A stretch of 64,000 nucleotides of DNA from Candidatus Obscuribacterales bacterium. Lineage in GTDB: Bacteria; Cyanobacteriota; Vampirovibrionia; Obscuribacterales; Obscuribacteraceae. The stretch is taken from positions 563,938 to 627,937 of the forward strand of contig JACKCM010000006.1 of the NCBI GenBank assembly GCA_020634035.1, in the 5' to 3' direction. The notes under the pieces were generated by a model. The model was not told the DNA's origin. It did no database searches and was given only the letters and a program-made list of their open reading frames with translations. The position numbers and the translations under genes were made by a program. Positions 62,638 to 64,000 of the stretch are shown here, one piece after another (position 1 is the stretch's first letter; the number at the start of each line of letters is the position of its first letter).

Positions 62638-63957
62638 TTATGGGGCTTGCTCGAGGGGTCTGACATCCTGGACCTCAGGCTCTGATATCGGCTTTTCCAG
62701 TTCTGGAGCAGGCAACAGAGGATCTTTAATAAGCTTCGGCTTCGGCTTCGGTGCAAGACCCTCGGTAGGGAGCTTCTCTGGTTGAGCCGGACTGAGATCG
62801 AAAAAAGGGTCCACCACAGGCTGCTTCTCGGCACTCTCGCCAGAAGCGCCTTCACTTAGTTGATCGCCGGCATCGGCATCCCACTGCACACTGGCTGTAT
62901 CAATGGACTTGCCAATCGGCAGCGTCTTTTCGCTCTCCCCGTCCGGTGTAACTTCGATTGCGGTCACCACCGTGGCCGGAATAACTCTCAGTTTGAACTC
63001 GATAGGAATATGCACCTGTTTAACCAGATACTCCTGGACCAGTTTCACCTGCTTGGCATTTATACTCTCGTTGCTGCCCGACATAACCGTGGCAGTAACC
63101 TCCATCGGTTTGCGAAAGCGCTTCACTTCAACCTTTTGAAGCTGCACATCCCGAAAAGTATAGGTCTTCTCGCTGAGAATCTGACGGATCTTGCGGGCGA
63201 GCTGATCTTCTAACAGCAACTCACGCATACTCAGGGCCAGCGGTATTGCCAGGGACACCATCAGCACCAGCGATACCGAAAGACTCTTTTTCGCTCTTTT
63301 GATCGGACCATAACCCATAACAAGAAAGACGATGATGGCGGCAAAGGTGATACCGACAAGGTTGGTGGCGTAGAGCAAGGTGGCGCCCATCCAGATTTTG
63401 ACCTGACCCATAGCAAGACCGATACCGATTACTCCAATAGGAGGGACCAGAGCGACGGCGATTGCGACACCGGCAAGCGTGTCGGCAAGCTCCTTGCGAG
63501 TCTGACAGTACGCTCCGGCGGCACCGGCAAAGACCGCCACTCCCAGATCAAGCAGATTCGGTCTGGTACGGCTGGCTATCTCTCCGGTGACATCGATGGA
63601 ATTCAGAAAAGTCGATAGAACAAAGGAGATAAAGACACTGAGCAGGGTTCCGGCAATAACGGTGATAAGCGCTCTTCGAATCAGATAAGTATTGGCAATC
63701 AGGCTGCCATAAGCAAGACCCATTAACGGCCTCATTAAAGGGGCGATGATCATAGCTCCGATTATCACCGCGGCACTGTTCTGGAAAAGCCCGAAGGTGG
63801 CGATCATCGTAGAAGTGGAGAGCAGAACCACAAACTCCGAAGAGAGCCTGGACATGTCATCGAGGCGCTGTCTGAGCGCGTTTATGTCTTTCTCTTCCTT
63901 GCCGAAGAGGGGCTGGATTCTCACATTTTCGAGATAAGGAAGGGAGTCGAAGGACAT
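62638..63957 (-). CDS. DUF389 family membrane protein
   Basis: A 439-residue protein with the DUF389 (TIGR00341-type) core: SSEFVVLLSTSTMIATFGLFQNSAAVIIGAM and APLMRPLMGLAYG, then about five or six transmembrane helices to residue 240, a soluble region, and a Pro/Glu-rich C-terminal tail of about 80 residues not found in the core family. The transport or signalling role of DUF389 is unsettled. The ATG at 63957 is preferred to the GTG two codons upstream because AGGTGG precedes it. Confidence 0.85.
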   Translation of the reverse strand: MSFDSLPYLENVRIQPLFGKEEKDINALRQRLDDMSRLSSEFVVLLSTSTMIATFGLFQNSAAVIIGAMIIAPLMRPLMGLAYGSLIANTYLIRRALITVIAGTLLSVFISFVLSTFLNSIDVTGEIASRTRPNLLDLGVAVFAGAAGAYCQTRKELADTLAGVAIAVALVPPIGVIGIGLAMGQVKIWMGATLLYATNLVGITFAAIIVFLVMGYGPIKRAKKSLSVSLVLMVSLAIPLALSMRELLLEDQLARKIRQILSEKTYTFRDVQLQKVEVKRFRKPMEVTATVMSGSNESINAKQVKLVQEYLVKQVHIPIEFKLRVIPATVVTAIEVTPDGESEKTLPIGKSIDTASVQWDADAGDQLSEGASGESAEKQPVVDPFFDLSPAQPEKLPTEGLAPKPKPKLIKDPLLPAPELEKPISEPEVQDVRPLEQAP

Positions 63958-64000
63958 ATCCACCTGACATCCGGACGCCGGGAATCAAAATATCAAATCT

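Overview
The window reads as a chromosomal segment of a free-living, non-photosynthetic bacterium with moderate GC. The cyanobacterial/archaeal-type CobT, Rcp1-like response regulators, an ETR1-like membrane sensor and many Hanks-type kinases, with no photosynthesis genes, suggest the Melainabacteria/Vampirovibrionia side of Cyanobacteriota. That placement is inference; no rRNA is present to test it.

Layout. 1-16 kb: housekeeping and metabolism on the minus strand (speD, dnaE, ruvA, tRNA-Pro(CGG), a receiver-GGDEF protein, and an overlapping transporter/hydantoinase/DUF309 operon), then a secreted HExxH protein, a methyltransferase and an unrecognised coiled-coil protein. 16-17.5 kb: an IS1595-type transposase relic without a recognisable catalytic core, next to eleven 49-bp tandem repeats that each carry a dyad. 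17.5-24 kb: DAHP synthase, a membrane protein, a frameshifted cobT, a diguanylate cyclase and a frameshifted acyl-CoA dehydrogenase. 24-41 kb: mainly core functions (rnhB-rbgA-rplS, nrdR, two J-domain proteins, rimO, rodZ, rluB, coaBC, metG), with a kinase-LRR protein, an exported carbonic anhydrase and a YtxH/DUF948 envelope-stress set.

41-48.7 kb is a compact plus-strand operon: two membrane-anchored Ser/Thr kinases (the second frameshifted), a leucine-rich-repeat protein, a ClpB-type Hsp100 and a DUF6941 protein. 50-62.6 kb is a signalling island of NarL-type and single-domain regulators, four histidine kinases, a receiver-HPt shuttle and a protein joining a NarL-type response regulator, a zinc-ribbon-like motif and a complete Ser/Thr kinase in one chain. 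These two blocks are the best candidates for something undescribed: together they would link His-Asp phosphorelay, Ser/Thr phosphorylation and protein disaggregation.

Three genes (cobT, acyl-CoA dehydrogenase, second kinase) are each broken by one single-base frameshift, two of them in A-runs. Base-calling error in the assembly is as likely as real gene decay.
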